A stretch of 64,000 nt of DNA from Bacillota bacterium (GCA_023418475.1 JAEZZO010000048.1:45115-109114), one strand, 5' to 3'. Positions 45,475 through 55,088 are shown, numbered from the stretch's first letter. Notes: a model not told the origin generated them from the sequence alone. Numbers and translations: made by a program.

Positions 45475-46089
45475 TTAAAGTACGAAGTCTGAATTAATAA
45501 TATGAATGGTATTTTCCTTACGTCGCGGGGGAGAAGACTCCTTCCCAATATACCCGATTGCTGCAGCAGCGCATATGGTATGTTCCTTCGGAATACCGAG
45601 TTTATACAGGAAGTCGCGTATGTCAGGATCACTTCGCAGCCAGTGCAATTGATTGATATAACAACTTCCGAGGCCAAGGGAATGTGCTGCGAGAAATATA
45701 TTCTCAAGAGCAAGGGCACAATCTGCCATCGCATTTTCATATCCCGGCCGATTAGAAGCTATAATCAGGGTAGGTGCGTGATAATAAAAATTGTAGTCAG
45801 GCTTTTGTGAAACTGTTTTGGCATTTAACTTACCGGGATAATCATCGTCCGGTATCCAGTGTTGAAAACCTTCCTTGACCAATTCGTTCAGTTTCATCAG
45901 AAGTTCCTGCTTCTGAATCGCAGTGAAAAGCCATGACTGATTATTACCACCGCTCGGTGCCCATATGGCAGCATTGAGAATGGTATCCAGCTGCAATACG
46001 TCAATCTGCTGTTCCTGATAATTTCTGGTGCTTCTTCGTGCAAGAATACAGTTTAATACTTCATTTTGAATTAGGTTTGTATCGTTCAT
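45475..46089 (-). CDS. Nitroreductase family protein
   Basis: A 204-residue FMN enzyme: RRSTRNYQEQQ, AIWAPSGGNNQSWLFTAI, and ALALENIFLAAHSLGLGSCY before the C-terminal GYIGKES. GAGGTGA precedes the ATG. The third nitroreductase of the window; its FMN contacts are intact. Confidence 0.88.
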   Translation of the reverse strand: MNDTNLIQNEVLNCILARRSTRNYQEQQIDVLQLDTILNAAIWAPSGGNNQSWLFTAIQKQELLMKLNELVKEGFQHWIPDDDYPGKLNAKTVSQKPDYNFYYHAPTLIIASNRPGYENAMADCALALENIFLAAHSLGLGSCYINQLHWLRSDPDIRDFLYKLGIPKEHTICAAAAIGYIGKESSPPRRKENTIHIINSDFVL

Positions 46090-46217
46090 TTCAGGTCACC
46101 TCTCTCTTTATGATGAGGAGTTCATCATATTCTATAGACTGGTTACAAAGCTTTCCATAAAAGTTGTTTCTTTAATTCATGTGCCTATTATTCTTACCGG
46201 TTTTTGGAACATAAGTC

Positions 46218-47063
46218 TTAATAAATATTATTCCGAACATTATTTAAATAAAGTCTCATATTCTCTTCCTCGTTCTTGTTATAGTGATAACCACAATCTT
46301 CTGCAACCTGCAGCGCAAGAGAGCCAAAAATATCACATGCTATAAATAACGCATCCCACAGATTATTGTTATCACTATCGGAATAGGTACGTAAGTATAA
46401 TTCATAAATCTCTGCCGGTAGGAAGTGTTTAAAATACTTCCCCATTTTCCCGGCTGAGACAGTAAAATTAGTTGTTGTACCAATATACCATGCGATCATA
46501 TCATGTAATTCCTGCTGGACGATTTTGTGATACATCATCATGGCATAAGGTAATTCATTACGGGCAATTCCTTTTGCAACGTTTTGAAGACACCACCAAA
46601 AATTATTGCAGCAAGACAGATAAAATAATTCAGAGGGCCGCTTTGTAATATAGTCAACATCGCTTGCCTTTGGAAATGGCGGCAAAATTCCATCCTTATC
46701 CATCAATGCGATGGTCAAGCTATCTTCTTTGATAAGCTCAGGTTTTTGAACAGGAATAAGGGTCAAATCAAGACGATTGCCATCGGTAAATAACATCATC
46801 CAATTAAAATGTCCTTCTCCACTCGGATAACGCATTGTCTCAGGCATTTGCAGTATCAGTCTCTCCCCAAAAACATCAATCCAGTTTTTGTCCGCAATAA
46901 ATGTTTCTAACTCATTCACAACATATACAATATCATAATCCTGATAAACATCCTTGGGTGCATTTGAATTTGTACGTGAGCCATTCATATAGACTGCCCG
47001 TATACGTGAATCCTTCTCCGCAATATTTAATATTAATTCGAACATTTCTTTTTCTGATCTCAT
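46218..47063 (-). CDS. Aminoglycoside 6-adenylyltransferase, ANT(6) type
   Basis: Adenylylates streptomycin-like aminoglycosides. The 281 residues follow ANT(6)-I from MRSEKEMFELILNIA through RAVYMNGSRTNSNAP and DVYQDYDIVYVV, which hold the nucleotidyltransferase G-S and Asp pair, to the C-terminal helical domain (WWCLQNVAKGIARNELPYAM). Start 47063 fits the family; an ATG at 47111 overlaps the upstream stop as ATGA and could also couple translation. Chromosomal relatives may have other substrates. Confidence 0.88.
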   Translation of the reverse strand: MRSEKEMFELILNIAEKDSRIRAVYMNGSRTNSNAPKDVYQDYDIVYVVNELETFIADKNWIDVFGERLILQMPETMRYPSGEGHFNWMMLFTDGNRLDLTLIPVQKPELIKEDSLTIALMDKDGILPPFPKASDVDYITKRPSELFYLSCCNNFWWCLQNVAKGIARNELPYAMMMYHKIVQQELHDMIAWYIGTTTNFTVSAGKMGKYFKHFLPAEIYELYLRTYSDSDNNNLWDALFIACDIFGSLALQVAEDCGYHYNKNEEENMRLYLNNVRNNIY

Positions 47064-47107
47064 ATTACACCTGTCCATTTCTGCTGTTTTCTTCCAATAA
47101 TGGGAAG

Positions 47108-47977
47108 TCATTTTTGCCTATTCTTCATACATATCATCTTCATTTCAGGAACGCCGATATCCTCTGCTATTACCCTGCATTTTGTCATTAGCAGAAAATA
47201 AATATTCTTCTTTTCATTGCTTAAACATTCATAATTTGCCTGCCCTTTTGCGATCACAATATCAGCATTCTGATATACTTCCTGAAACTGCTTTGACGTC
47301 CTGTGCAAAACGGTACCCAAAGACGAATCCCCATTACTTATTACAGTCGCATAACGATCAATCCCAACGAAATAAGCATCTTCTTCCACAGAATCATTTA
47401 CGACTGATTCACCTCTCGTCGCAAAGAAAACATGACAGGAGGGGTTTGATTCTTTCATTTTCTGAATTAAAATTCGATCAAGACAGATTTCACCACAATT
47501 ATCTCCCAAATATAGAAGCGTACCAGCATTCATAATTTCCTGCATCAGGAGATTGGAATCGTTAATTTCCAACGGTTCCCCCTTCAATTGCAAAATGCTG
47601 GTTTCGATATCAGAAAGTAAAAGATTATGAATGGGATTGAAATCTATCAAATTACCTATAATGGCATATTTGATGGCTTCTAAGAAAGGATTTCCGGCAC
47701 TATTTATCTCCTGCTCTAAATCAGGAATTTGCTCCATAAACATCTTATTATAATGAATTCTTGTTTCTTTGTAGGGATCTTCATTCCCTGTTTCTTTCTT
47801 AAATATTGTAAAAATCTCTCCAATCAGTTCCGGTGTTGAAGAAGCTTTAAAATCTACCTGGCTTAGATAGGTGAAAACTTTTCTTAATAATTCACTTTTA
47901 TCTGCTATACCGACCATATCTGCAACCTTTATGGATTGATTGACGACACATGGTATACATTTATCTTGTATTCTCAT
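47108..47977 (-). CDS. DUF89/ARMT1-like metal-dependent phosphatase
   Basis: About 289 residues. DUF89 hallmarks are CIPCVVNQ at the N-terminus, GNLIDF, LLYLGDNCGEICLDRILIQ with the metal-binding DN, FATRGESVVNDS and IVIAKGQANYECL. Members are damage-control phosphatases that remove phosphate from side-product sugar phosphates. Its stop overlaps a possible start of the ANT(6) gene by 4 bp, so the two are probably co-transcribed. Confidence 0.85.
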   Translation of the reverse strand: MRIQDKCIPCVVNQSIKVADMVGIADKSELLRKVFTYLSQVDFKASSTPELIGEIFTIFKKETGNEDPYKETRIHYNKMFMEQIPDLEQEINSAGNPFLEAIKYAIIGNLIDFNPIHNLLLSDIETSILQLKGEPLEINDSNLLMQEIMNAGTLLYLGDNCGEICLDRILIQKMKESNPSCHVFFATRGESVVNDSVEEDAYFVGIDRYATVISNGDSSLGTVLHRTSKQFQEVYQNADIVIAKGQANYECLSNEKKNIYFLLMTKCRVIAEDIGVPEMKMICMKNRQK

Positions 47978-48038
47978 ATATAATTGTCCTTTGCTGGGTT
48001 TATCATACATATTATATTTTAAATTGAAAAACTTGGTT

Positions 48039-48854
48039 TTATTTGGTTGCTTTTAATGTAAACCATTGCGGCAAGGCAGCATATGGATTTACTTCCCAAT
48101 CATAATAATCATTGATTTCTTTTAAATTCATCCTAGCTCTTGCTTCTTCATAAAACCAAAAGTGACCAATGTCCCGGTCATCTCTCATTTCATCTAAATG
48201 TTCAAATCTAAGACCTGCTGACGCAACTGCATTTAATATATCTTGCATACGCCAATGATAAGTCACACCATCATCAAATGGTCCGGTCATATCATATGGT
48301 TTTCGTACAAATACTTTCATACTTTCGGGTTTTCCGTCTTCATATGCAAATGGTCTTGTAAACGGATGTATTTCGCAATTGATATAGACACCACCTTCTT
48401 TTAGTACTCTGGCAATATTTCGATACATCAAATTTAAATCATTTATCCAAACATGAACCCCTTCCGATGTATATACCATATCATATTGATTGGATTTGAC
48501 TTCCGTAAGCTCCATTGTATCTTGAACAAAAAATTCTATGTCAAGATTATGCTCCTTGGCTATCGTTTCGGCATATTTCAGTTGCTTTTCACTGATATCA
48601 CAGGACGTGACCTTAGCACCCAGTGCAGCAAATGCAAAGGCTGCATGATTATTTCCACTTGATGGTACACATACTTTTTTCCCTTGTAGATCTTTAAAAG
48701 CAGAGGTTATAGAATTCCAGGTTTGCTTATAAAATATTGTTTCAGGTTCTTTGATTAACTTTTGAATTACTTTATCTGTTCGGTAACTCATATACCATTC
48801 TGAATCTGCTATTTCATTCCATTCGTCTGTTACCTTGCGCAATCTTTTATCCAT
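48039..48854 (-). CDS. Class I SAM-dependent methyltransferase
   Basis: A 271-residue enzyme: GKKVCVPSSGNNHAAFAFAA as a variant of motif I, then TSCDISEKQL, VQDTMELTEV and YDMVYTSEGVHVWI, then RVLKEGGVYIN. The long C-terminal part (TYHWRMQDILNAVASAG) is typical of a common Firmicute family of unknown substrate. ATG at 48854 has GGGAGG upstream. Confidence 0.82.
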   Translation of the reverse strand: MDKRLRKVTDEWNEIADSEWYMSYRTDKVIQKLIKEPETIFYKQTWNSITSAFKDLQGKKVCVPSSGNNHAAFAFAALGAKVTSCDISEKQLKYAETIAKEHNLDIEFFVQDTMELTEVKSNQYDMVYTSEGVHVWINDLNLMYRNIARVLKEGGVYINCEIHPFTRPFAYEDGKPESMKVFVRKPYDMTGPFDDGVTYHWRMQDILNAVASAGLRFEHLDEMRDDRDIGHFWFYEEARARMNLKEINDYYDWEVNPYAALPQWFTLKATK

Positions 48855-48917
48855 AAAGGAATTACCTCCCCAGCTTACGCGCTGCACTCTTTCCTATCAT
48901 CCACAGTCACATTGCAT

Positions 48918-49124
48918 TTAATCATTCGTTGAAAAACATATATAAAAAATTACAGAAGCTACGATCCATGCTATCATTCCAATATAGCAAACAATATTGT
49001 CCATCCACATAGAATATAGACTCAGAATATTAAGGTCTGCCACAAACTTACCCAACAAGCCACCAAGTAAAGGGCTGAATAAAATTAGTAATATAGAAAT
49101 TATTCCTACAACTTTTTTCTTCAT
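48918..49124 (-). CDS. Small membrane protein with two helices (68 aa)
   Basis: Two hydrophobic segments (VVGIISILLILFSPLLGGLL and NIVCYIGMIAWIVASVIFYI) connected by a polar loop. AGGAGAG supports the ATG at 49124; another ATG six bases earlier is too close to it. No family recognised. Confidence 0.55.
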   Translation of the reverse strand: MKKKVVGIISILLILFSPLLGGLLGKFVADLNILSLYSMWMDNIVCYIGMIAWIVASVIFYICFSTND

Positions 49125-49276
49125 AATCATCTCTCCTATTCTTGTTCAAAATATTAGATTATATTTATTTATTCTTTATTACCCTATACTGCAAATCTCT
49201 ATTGCATAAACTATCTATTTGCTTAATAATTATGGAAAGTTCGTTATTCTTAAAGCAGCGGAATTAATACATATAT

Positions 49277-50002
49277 TTATACGATGTACCTATTCTCAAT
49301 ACGTTGACCTTGATAAACAGAGCTTGCAATATATTCAACTATATGGTTGTTATCATAAAGCAGTTCAAATTCAGTATTATTGTATAAGTTATCCTTAGGT
49401 ATAATGCCGGGATACATTACGACTTTAGATAAAACATCGTTTGTATATTCATACTCTTCAAATTGTAATGACATCATATCCTTAGAAATACCATCAAAAT
49501 AACATACAGTTGCATAATTTCTGATTTTGTTATTTTCGTAGTCACATTTTGTCAAATAGCTTATGTCCTTACTAGCGTTATGATAAGTGATTCCGTATTC
49601 AATATTATCTTGTCTTATGATGAACTCTGTTGTATAAGGTGACAAATTAGAGGCTTTTATAAATTGATTGATACAGAGTAGTTGCTGATTATGATCAAAA
49701 TAATATTGATAATATTCACTCGATGCTTTAGCAGGTTTTTTAATTATTCTTCCTCTTTTACAACCTCCAACTACTAAATCAAAGGTAGGACTCGGACAAA
49801 AAAAGCCTCTGTGCAGTGATTTACTTCCTGAAGCATATTTTACCTCAACAGTTAAATTTGAGAATTGATTACTAAATAAATTATAGTTTTTATATTTTTG
49901 AGCCAGGTTATATAACTCATCAATTACAGCTTGAAAGTAATAGACTTTTTCATTGTCTATATTAATATTTGGGCAATTTTTATGCTCATTAATTATTTTC
50001 AT
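49277..50002 (-). CDS. Protein of unknown function (241 aa)
   Basis: A soluble, Tyr/Asn-rich protein with alternating strands and no catalytic motif I recognise; KRGRIIKKPAKAS is the only strongly basic patch. AGGATAGGAGG sits directly before the ATG. It may be a small-molecule or nucleic-acid binding protein, but nothing supports a specific role. Confidence 0.5.
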   Translation of the reverse strand: MKIINEHKNCPNINIDNEKVYYFQAVIDELYNLAQKYKNYNLFSNQFSNLTVEVKYASGSKSLHRGFFCPSPTFDLVVGGCKRGRIIKKPAKASSEYYQYYFDHNQQLLCINQFIKASNLSPYTTEFIIRQDNIEYGITYHNASKDISYLTKCDYENNKIRNYATVCYFDGISKDMMSLQFEEYEYTNDVLSKVVMYPGIIPKDNLYNNTEFELLYDNNHIVEYIASSVYQGQRIENRYIV

Positions 50003-50054
50003 CCTCCTATCCTTCCTCCATATTTTGTCTGTAGCTACATCGTATTACAATGTA

Positions 50055-50522
50055 CTACTTTCTTAACATCCCGCATTTGTTTTCCGGTAAGTATTCAAAA
50101 TGATGTTTTTTATATAATAAGTCAGCCGGACGGTTAGCTATCAAACAAATATAACTGTCATCATGTGTATTCTTTTCAAAGTAATTATCGATAGCATTCA
50201 TAATCTGATCTGCAAAACCCCTCCGTTGATACTCCGTATCCACCATAATATCGCTAACAACGTAAGTGATGCCACCATCTCCCACTACTCTGCCAAATCC
50301 GATCAACTTTTCTTTGTCATATAGGGATACTGTAAACAGAGAATTAGCAAGAGCAACTTGGCTTCTTATGAAATCTTTGCCTCCCATCCCGGAGCGTAGT
50401 CGAAGGCTTACATAGTCTTCGGCTTTCGGTGCTTTATAAACTAGTTGTATACTCATCTTTTTGCCCATCTTCCATTCCCATCCATCATAATAGTAACTGC
50501 CTTGGTATCTAATTTTTGGCAT
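50055..50522 (-). CDS. GNAT-family N-acetyltransferase
   Basis: Core motifs: LIGFGRVVGDGGITYVVSDI, then VDTEYQRRGFADQIMNAI (motif A), then PADLLYKKHHFEYLPENK. The start is uncertain: the family usually begins near the MSIQLVYKAPKAED region (ATG at 50456), so the first ~22 residues may not be translated. Substrate unknown. Confidence 0.8.
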   Translation of the reverse strand: MPKIRYQGSYYYDGWEWKMGKKMSIQLVYKAPKAEDYVSLRLRSGMGGKDFIRSQVALANSLFTVSLYDKEKLIGFGRVVGDGGITYVVSDIMVDTEYQRRGFADQIMNAIDNYFEKNTHDDSYICLIANRPADLLYKKHHFEYLPENKCGMLRK

Positions 50523-50622
50523 TAACGTCTATTATCTTTCTTCATCTCCATGTATATTCATTAGCATTTTCTGTCGGAACAAATCATCTCACCGCGCATA
50601 ATCTCACCATTCATTATTGAAT

Positions 50623-51063
50623 TTATCGTTCCCGTTTCAGGTAGACCATATCAACAAGCTGCTTCCCGTCTTCAAACATTGGATGGTCGTAGTTATCCGT
50701 GAAAAAGTTATAGATACGATGTGATTCTGCAAATCCGCAGTTCTTGTAAAAACCGAGCGAAGAAGGAACGTCACCTGTTCCGACAAGCATCGTATTACAA
50801 TCGGTATAATATAAAAACACATAATCTATCAGGCATTTTCCATAGCCCTTACGCTGACACTCAGGCATAACTGCAATATTCTTAAGCTCATAGATGCCCT
50901 CTTCTTCTTTTGTAACCACACATTCGGCTTTTACTCCATTGTCATCCAAAACGAACATTTCGCCGCGTTCAAGGTACTTGTCTATCATGTCTTCCTGCTC
51001 GTCAGCCAATAACAGCAGGTCAATATATACTTTCTTATCTGTTAAAATTTTTTTGATATTCAT
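50623..51063 (-). CDS. GNAT-family N-acetyltransferase
   Basis: A 146-residue enzyme with KNIAVMPECQRKGYGKCLID (motif A) and SLGFYKNCGFAESHR (motif B). TAGGGGGA lies before the ATG. It ends near the FFTDNYDHPMFEDG stretch found in a common Firmicute GNAT group with unknown substrate. A tiny 11-codon frame with a good ribosome binding site lies upstream at 51129-51164. Confidence 0.85.
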   Translation of the reverse strand: MNIKKILTDKKVYIDLLLLADEQEDMIDKYLERGEMFVLDDNGVKAECVVTKEEEGIYELKNIAVMPECQRKGYGKCLIDYVFLYYTDCNTMLVGTGDVPSSLGFYKNCGFAESHRIYNFFTDNYDHPMFEDGKQLVDMVYLKRER

Positions 51064-51329
51064 AAGTGAATCCCCCTATTAAATTGAAATATTGAAGTGA
51101 TTTTTTATAAACTGATCACCAAACTATCCTATGAAGCTGTAGTACTTATAAATTTTGCTTTCATAAATATCACCTCATAGCATACTGTTATCACAATGTT
51201 TCTTCCTAAACTTGTATCGCTTCTGAATTTGCTCTCCTCGATACCGATAATCCTAAATCATACACACAATGGCAATTCCTTAAACAAATTCAATGTCTCA
51301 ATTTACTCGCCATAAGTAAAACTATATTC

Positions 51330-51782
51330 TCATTTTACATCTATTCTATAAATTCTGGAAGCTTCTCCTTGCATATCATTCATGATCTGATAGAACGAAT
51401 ATCCGTATTTTTCATATAAACCTGTCTCGCCGGTCGAAATATAGATCTGTTCGGCGCCCTCGTTTTTGGCTGCATCATATGCATACTTTAAAAGGCTTTC
51501 CATATACCGATGTCCCCTGTATTGAGGAAAAGTGTAAACAAATCCAATCCACGGAGTAAGTCCGGTATCTCTCACATCATCCTCCTCTGCCAGAGTGCAA
51601 AATGACAGTAGCTGCTGATGATCCGTTAATAAAAAAACCTTCGTGGTCTCTCCGCATAGCTCCTTTAATTTGTTTTTGCTCAATAAGTCATGCAAATATT
51701 GTCCGGCTCCCCAATCGCTCTTTTTAATCTGCTCTAACCAATATTCTTTGTCTACTAAGTTATAAAATTCTTTTACATCCAT
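51330..51782 (-). CDS. GNAT-family N-acetyltransferase
   Basis: A 150-residue enzyme: EDDVRDTGLTPWIGFVYTFP, then QYRGHRYMESLLKYAYDAA (motif A) and QIYISTGETGLYEKYGYSFY. CAAGGAG precedes the ATG. A 3' fragment of a close duplicate lies at 57618-57771. Confidence 0.87.
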   Translation of the reverse strand: MDVKEFYNLVDKEYWLEQIKKSDWGAGQYLHDLLSKNKLKELCGETTKVFLLTDHQQLLSFCTLAEEDDVRDTGLTPWIGFVYTFPQYRGHRYMESLLKYAYDAAKNEGAEQIYISTGETGLYEKYGYSFYQIMNDMQGEASRIYRIDVK

Positions 51783-51946
51783 CTTTTTCTCCTTGTTAAA
51801 TATCTGCGATAATAATTTGCTTATCCTCCCTATTCATATCTCGTACAATATACAATCTTATAAATACTATGAAAAATGATTACAATATCTTTTAATCTTA
51901 GTAAAAGTATAGCGGGAAATTAATAGTAGGACAACTTGAAATTTGT

Positions 51947-52508
51947 CTAATCATTAACTAAATATGAATTTATAATATCCGTGATACTTTCTCGATTCAC
52001 ATTCCCATCTAACACATTTCCATTTGGCGAAAAACATAATGTCCATACATCATCTGAGTCTTCTTCATAAGGATTGACGTAATCAGTTTCCTTATCAAAA
52101 AATTCATCTAAGTACTTTTTTGCATTTCCACTGGGGAAAATAATGTTCCCACTCGAAGAACTAATTCCTAACAAACGAAACTGCTCTAATATTTCTCTGG
52201 TCCGCTGATTATACGAATTATCGTCTTCTACACTGACAAGCCATGCGGGATGTGTTCGAATAGATAACCCCCTCTTTAACAATAGCTTTAGCAAAATTCT
52301 TCACATAATCAAGTGGAATTGTTTCTTGATGAAAAGCATCAACTAATAATTGATGTGTTTTCAGCTTTAAATTTATCATTTCCTCAAAAGGAGTATTTGT
52401 AAGAAAGCATTGAAGACACATTATTACAGCACTATGTGTTACAATCACAACATTATCCGTATTCTCTGTGATTATTTTATTAATCGTAGCTAATACGCGC
52501 TGTAACAT
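51947..52508 (-). pseudogene. Fused fragments: histidine phosphatase end and radical-SAM-type end
   Basis: The 5' part (VMLQRVLATINKIITE, VVIVTHSAVIMCLQCFLTNT) is the C-terminal half of a phosphatase like the one at 37276. In the same frame it passes into DAFHQETIPLDYVKNFAKAI; after a frameshift near 52260-52290 it continues RTHPAWLVSVEDDNSYNQRT, SSGNIIFPSGNAKKYL and LCFSPNGNVLDGNV, which resembles the C-terminus of a radical SAM protein. Both parents are truncated; no CxxxCxxC cluster site is present. Confidence 0.6.
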
Positions 52509-52595
52509 AACTTGATATAATTCTCCTCTAACCCTTAAATATAAAAATTCGTTCGCTTTTGTAAACTAAAGTGAATTACCAGTCTTCGCTTACAC

Positions 52596-53135
52596 TTAAG
52601 CTATACAATAATCATCTTTCCAAAGTTGCACTTCAATATAATAATATTTTTTTGTAATTTCGAGCATATACTCATCGATAGTACCTTTATATTTATGAAT
52701 CGAATCCAATAACATTTCTTTTGTTACTACAGTTATTTCCCCATTCCTTTCTAAACAAGCTCCGCTGTCCCCATATGTAAAGCTTATGTGCTCAGATGAA
52801 ATATCCTTTAATAATATTTTTGTTATAATACCTTTGTCAAACCAATTATCTAAGTACTCACTACCTTGAAGAACAAAAGACAATGGGTGCTCAACTTTTG
52901 GTTTACCACCAAGAGATTTAAACAATTCATACAACCGTGCATCCTGTTTAATTCTAAGAGAATAATAATTTTCAAAATCTGCAAAACGTCCAAAAGCAGT
53001 TGTGTCAGGATTTTTCGCGGCCATTTCTTTTGCTAATAAAAAGGCTTCTTCCTTTGGAAGTCTTATGATATTTTTTAATGGTATGCAATTTGGATGACAA
53101 TAGTTTACAATATAAAATTCGTCAATATTAACCAT
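52596..53135 (-). CDS. Conserved-looking protein of unknown function (179 aa)
   Basis: A soluble protein beginning MVNIDEFYIVNYCHPNC with a central FGRFADFENYYSLRIKQDAR and HPLSFVLQGSEYLDNWF. AAGGAGATAAGGGAG precedes the ATG. I have the impression of a family frequent in Clostridia but cannot name it or assign a role. Confidence 0.5.
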   Translation of the reverse strand: MVNIDEFYIVNYCHPNCIPLKNIIRLPKEEAFLLAKEMAAKNPDTTAFGRFADFENYYSLRIKQDARLYELFKSLGGKPKVEHPLSFVLQGSEYLDNWFDKGIITKILLKDISSEHISFTYGDSGACLERNGEITVVTKEMLLDSIHKYKGTIDEYMLEITKKYYYIEVQLWKDDYCIA

Positions 53136-53196
53136 CTCCCTTATCTCCTTTCCACAATCGATAACGATTACGAACCAATTTCACACCAGGTTATGT

Positions 53197-54084
53197 TTAC
53201 ACTCCGAGATAATAATCCCCTTTTATACGAGTCGTTGCCCTGCCGCCAAAAAGAACAAGATTATCTTTACATAATAGGTTTACAGTATTGAAAATCCTAT
53301 CTATACCACCTTGTTCAATTGAGATTGCACTCCCATTCCAAAGGTTGTTTTTTAGCATATAAAAACCAAATGCACTATTACCCGAACCTGTAGCTGGGTC
53401 TTCCAAATAGCCAAATTTGGGAGCAAATACCCGCGTATGTGCTTTGTTTTGTTTGTTTTCAACCTCTAGAGAATAGATTAAGACAATATCTATATCATTA
53501 TTAAAACAGAATTGCTTTAATAATGGTTCATTTGGGAGTATATTAATTTCATCTTTAAGTGTTGTAATTGGAACAATTAAAGTTTTAAGTCCTGCATCAA
53601 TTATATCAATTGGAGAGGTGTTTGATATTTGTCTGCTGTCCATGTTTAAATTTGGGGCAATGTTTTCTGCGCATAAGTTTGTTCCGATATATCTAGGCAT
53701 AGGCGCTGTTATATATACAGAATCATGAGTTGGTATCTCATTGTAAACAATTAGAGCACCTTTCTTATTTGTATGAATTTCAATTTCCCTTTGATTCAAT
53801 AAATCAGGATTTTCCTTAATCAGATTATACATACATGCAATTGTGCCATGCCCACAGAAATCCACCTCACACTCAGATGAATAGTATACTAGACTAAAAG
53901 AAAATGGGGATTTGGGAGAACAATAAACCACCTCGGACACAAAACCTTTATGCTGTTTTGCAATATCAAGCATTTCTACATCTGATAAGGATTGCTCCCC
54001 TTCAAAATAAATACACGCCGCAGGATTACCTAGCGACCGACCAGTCGTAAATGCATCTATTTTTCTATATATATATGTTTTCAT
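53197..54084 (-). CDS. PhzF-family isomerase
   Basis: A 295-residue DapF/PhzF-fold protein: KIDAFTTGRSLGNPAACIYF at the start, GFVSEVVY with the catalytic Glu, CEVDFCGHGTIACMY, and YLEDPATGSGNSAFGFYML. In PhzF the Glu moves a proton during phenazine synthesis; most relatives have unknown substrates. AAAGGA precedes the ATG. There is no other phenazine gene here. Confidence 0.87.
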   Translation of the reverse strand: MKTYIYRKIDAFTTGRSLGNPAACIYFEGEQSLSDVEMLDIAKQHKGFVSEVVYCSPKSPFSFSLVYYSSECEVDFCGHGTIACMYNLIKENPDLLNQREIEIHTNKKGALIVYNEIPTHDSVYITAPMPRYIGTNLCAENIAPNLNMDSRQISNTSPIDIIDAGLKTLIVPITTLKDEINILPNEPLLKQFCFNNDIDIVLIYSLEVENKQNKAHTRVFAPKFGYLEDPATGSGNSAFGFYMLKNNLWNGSAISIEQGGIDRIFNTVNLLCKDNLVLFGGRATTRIKGDYYLGV

Positions 54085-54183
54085 CTTATCATTCCTTTCT
54101 AAACATAAATTATCTTAAGTTCTCAATCGACACCAACTGGGAATAGTTATCCATTTACTTAAACTTTACTAAAAAGAGTTCTC

Positions 54184-54447
54184 TTAAATACATATCGGGG
54201 ACTTCAGCACCCATTACCCGATTTAGACGGAATCCCGCTTTCTCGAGAACTCATTGCGATGCTTTGTTATCAGGATCTGTTTCTGCTTCCACATATTTCA
54301 GGCCGATCTGTTCACTTGCCCAACTTGCGATTGCTGTTACAGCCTCTGTCATATAACTCTGCCCTTCAAACTCTTCTTTAATCCCATACCCTATTTCAAC
54401 CAATCTGTTAGAATCCAATCCTTTGAAGGATAGGTCAGTAATATTCT
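54184..54447 (-). pseudogene. Truncated duplicate of the acetyltransferase at 55987
   Basis: The sequence matches the 3' half of the intact gene at 55987-56457 nearly base for base (LVEIGYGIKEEFEGQSYMTE, YVEAETDPDNKASQ). The Arg codon of KASQR has become TGA, one base is missing near the end, and the 5' half is absent. Confidence 0.8.
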
Positions 54448-54619
54448 AAGACAAAGTCGATACTATGACCTATAACTTATGCAGAAGTAGTTCCAACGCA
54501 AAGTGTCACGTATAAAAATAATAAGAAGTTGGTATACTTCTCAATTGTGAAATATTGTATAAGAAATTTATCAAAGAGTATATTTGCTAGTAATGAATTA
54601 ATTTATTTAATTATTTTGT

Positions 54620-54904
54620 TTATGACAATTCAAATTCAAAGCACTCGAAATCCTCTATGTCGTTCCAATCCCTTTTCAATTGAATATTGTCTATAGTTTC
54701 TGCATAATATAGTTCCTGCAAATTATTATAATTCTTTTCGTTACTACCATTTACAAACCCGCACCGTTGAAAAGAACAATGGTCTTCATATGCAATTATT
54801 ATGTATTTTTTACCATACATAAATAACTTTAATTCAGGTTCAAAACCTTTTTCAACTAATTCATTTAACCTTATATTTATTTCTTCAAATGAATAAATTA
54901 CAAT
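54620..54904 (-). CDS. Protein of unknown function with a likely AUU start (94 aa)
   Basis: The frame runs upstream of the first ATG (54820) for 28 sensible codons, and AGGAGG at 54912-54917 lies exactly 7 nt before an in-frame ATT at 54902-54904. No ATG, GTG or TTG lies in frame at that place. Either ATT is the start or a former ATG/TTG has mutated. The product has YSFEEINIRLNELVEKGFEP, YGKKYIIIAYEDHCSFQRCG and an acidic end, a small-domain look without a known family. Confidence 0.5.
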   Translation of the reverse strand: MVIYSFEEINIRLNELVEKGFEPELKLFMYGKKYIIIAYEDHCSFQRCGFVNGSNEKNYNNLQELYYAETIDNIQLKRDWNDIEDFECFEFELS

Positions 54905-54989
54905 ATTTGCACCTCCTGTACAGGCTCATTATGTTTTATTATGGAGTTACCTCTTATTCAAAATGCATTTTAATACCTCCGTAAATTAA

Positions 54990-55067
54990 TAGGTTTTGAG
55001 TATCAAAATTATTAAAAATCATATCCATTTCAATGACTAAAATCTGACTTTTGACACTCGAATCCTA
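54990..55067 (-). repeat. Dispersed 3'-end hairpin repeat, full copy
   Basis: Positions 54991-55008 pair with 55049-55066 (16 of 18, one wobble). On the minus strand its first arm, TTAGGATTCGAGTGTCAAAA, matches the plus-strand arm of the copy at 42391 at all but one base. It lies 22 bp beyond the stop of the PhnP-like gene. Confidence 0.65.
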
Positions 55068-55088
55068 AAATGAATGAATTAAGTATGT

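Noticed and set aside
51129..51164. 11-codon frame with an AGGTGAT ribosome binding site upstream of the acetyltransferase at 50623
   Set aside because: Too short to judge; could be a leader peptide or a truncated gene start, but nothing links it to control of the next gene.
29748..55067. Dispersed hairpins considered as integron attC sites
   Set aside because: They lack recognisable attC core sites (GTTRRRY/RYYYAAC), are not found after every gene, and no integron integrase is in the window.
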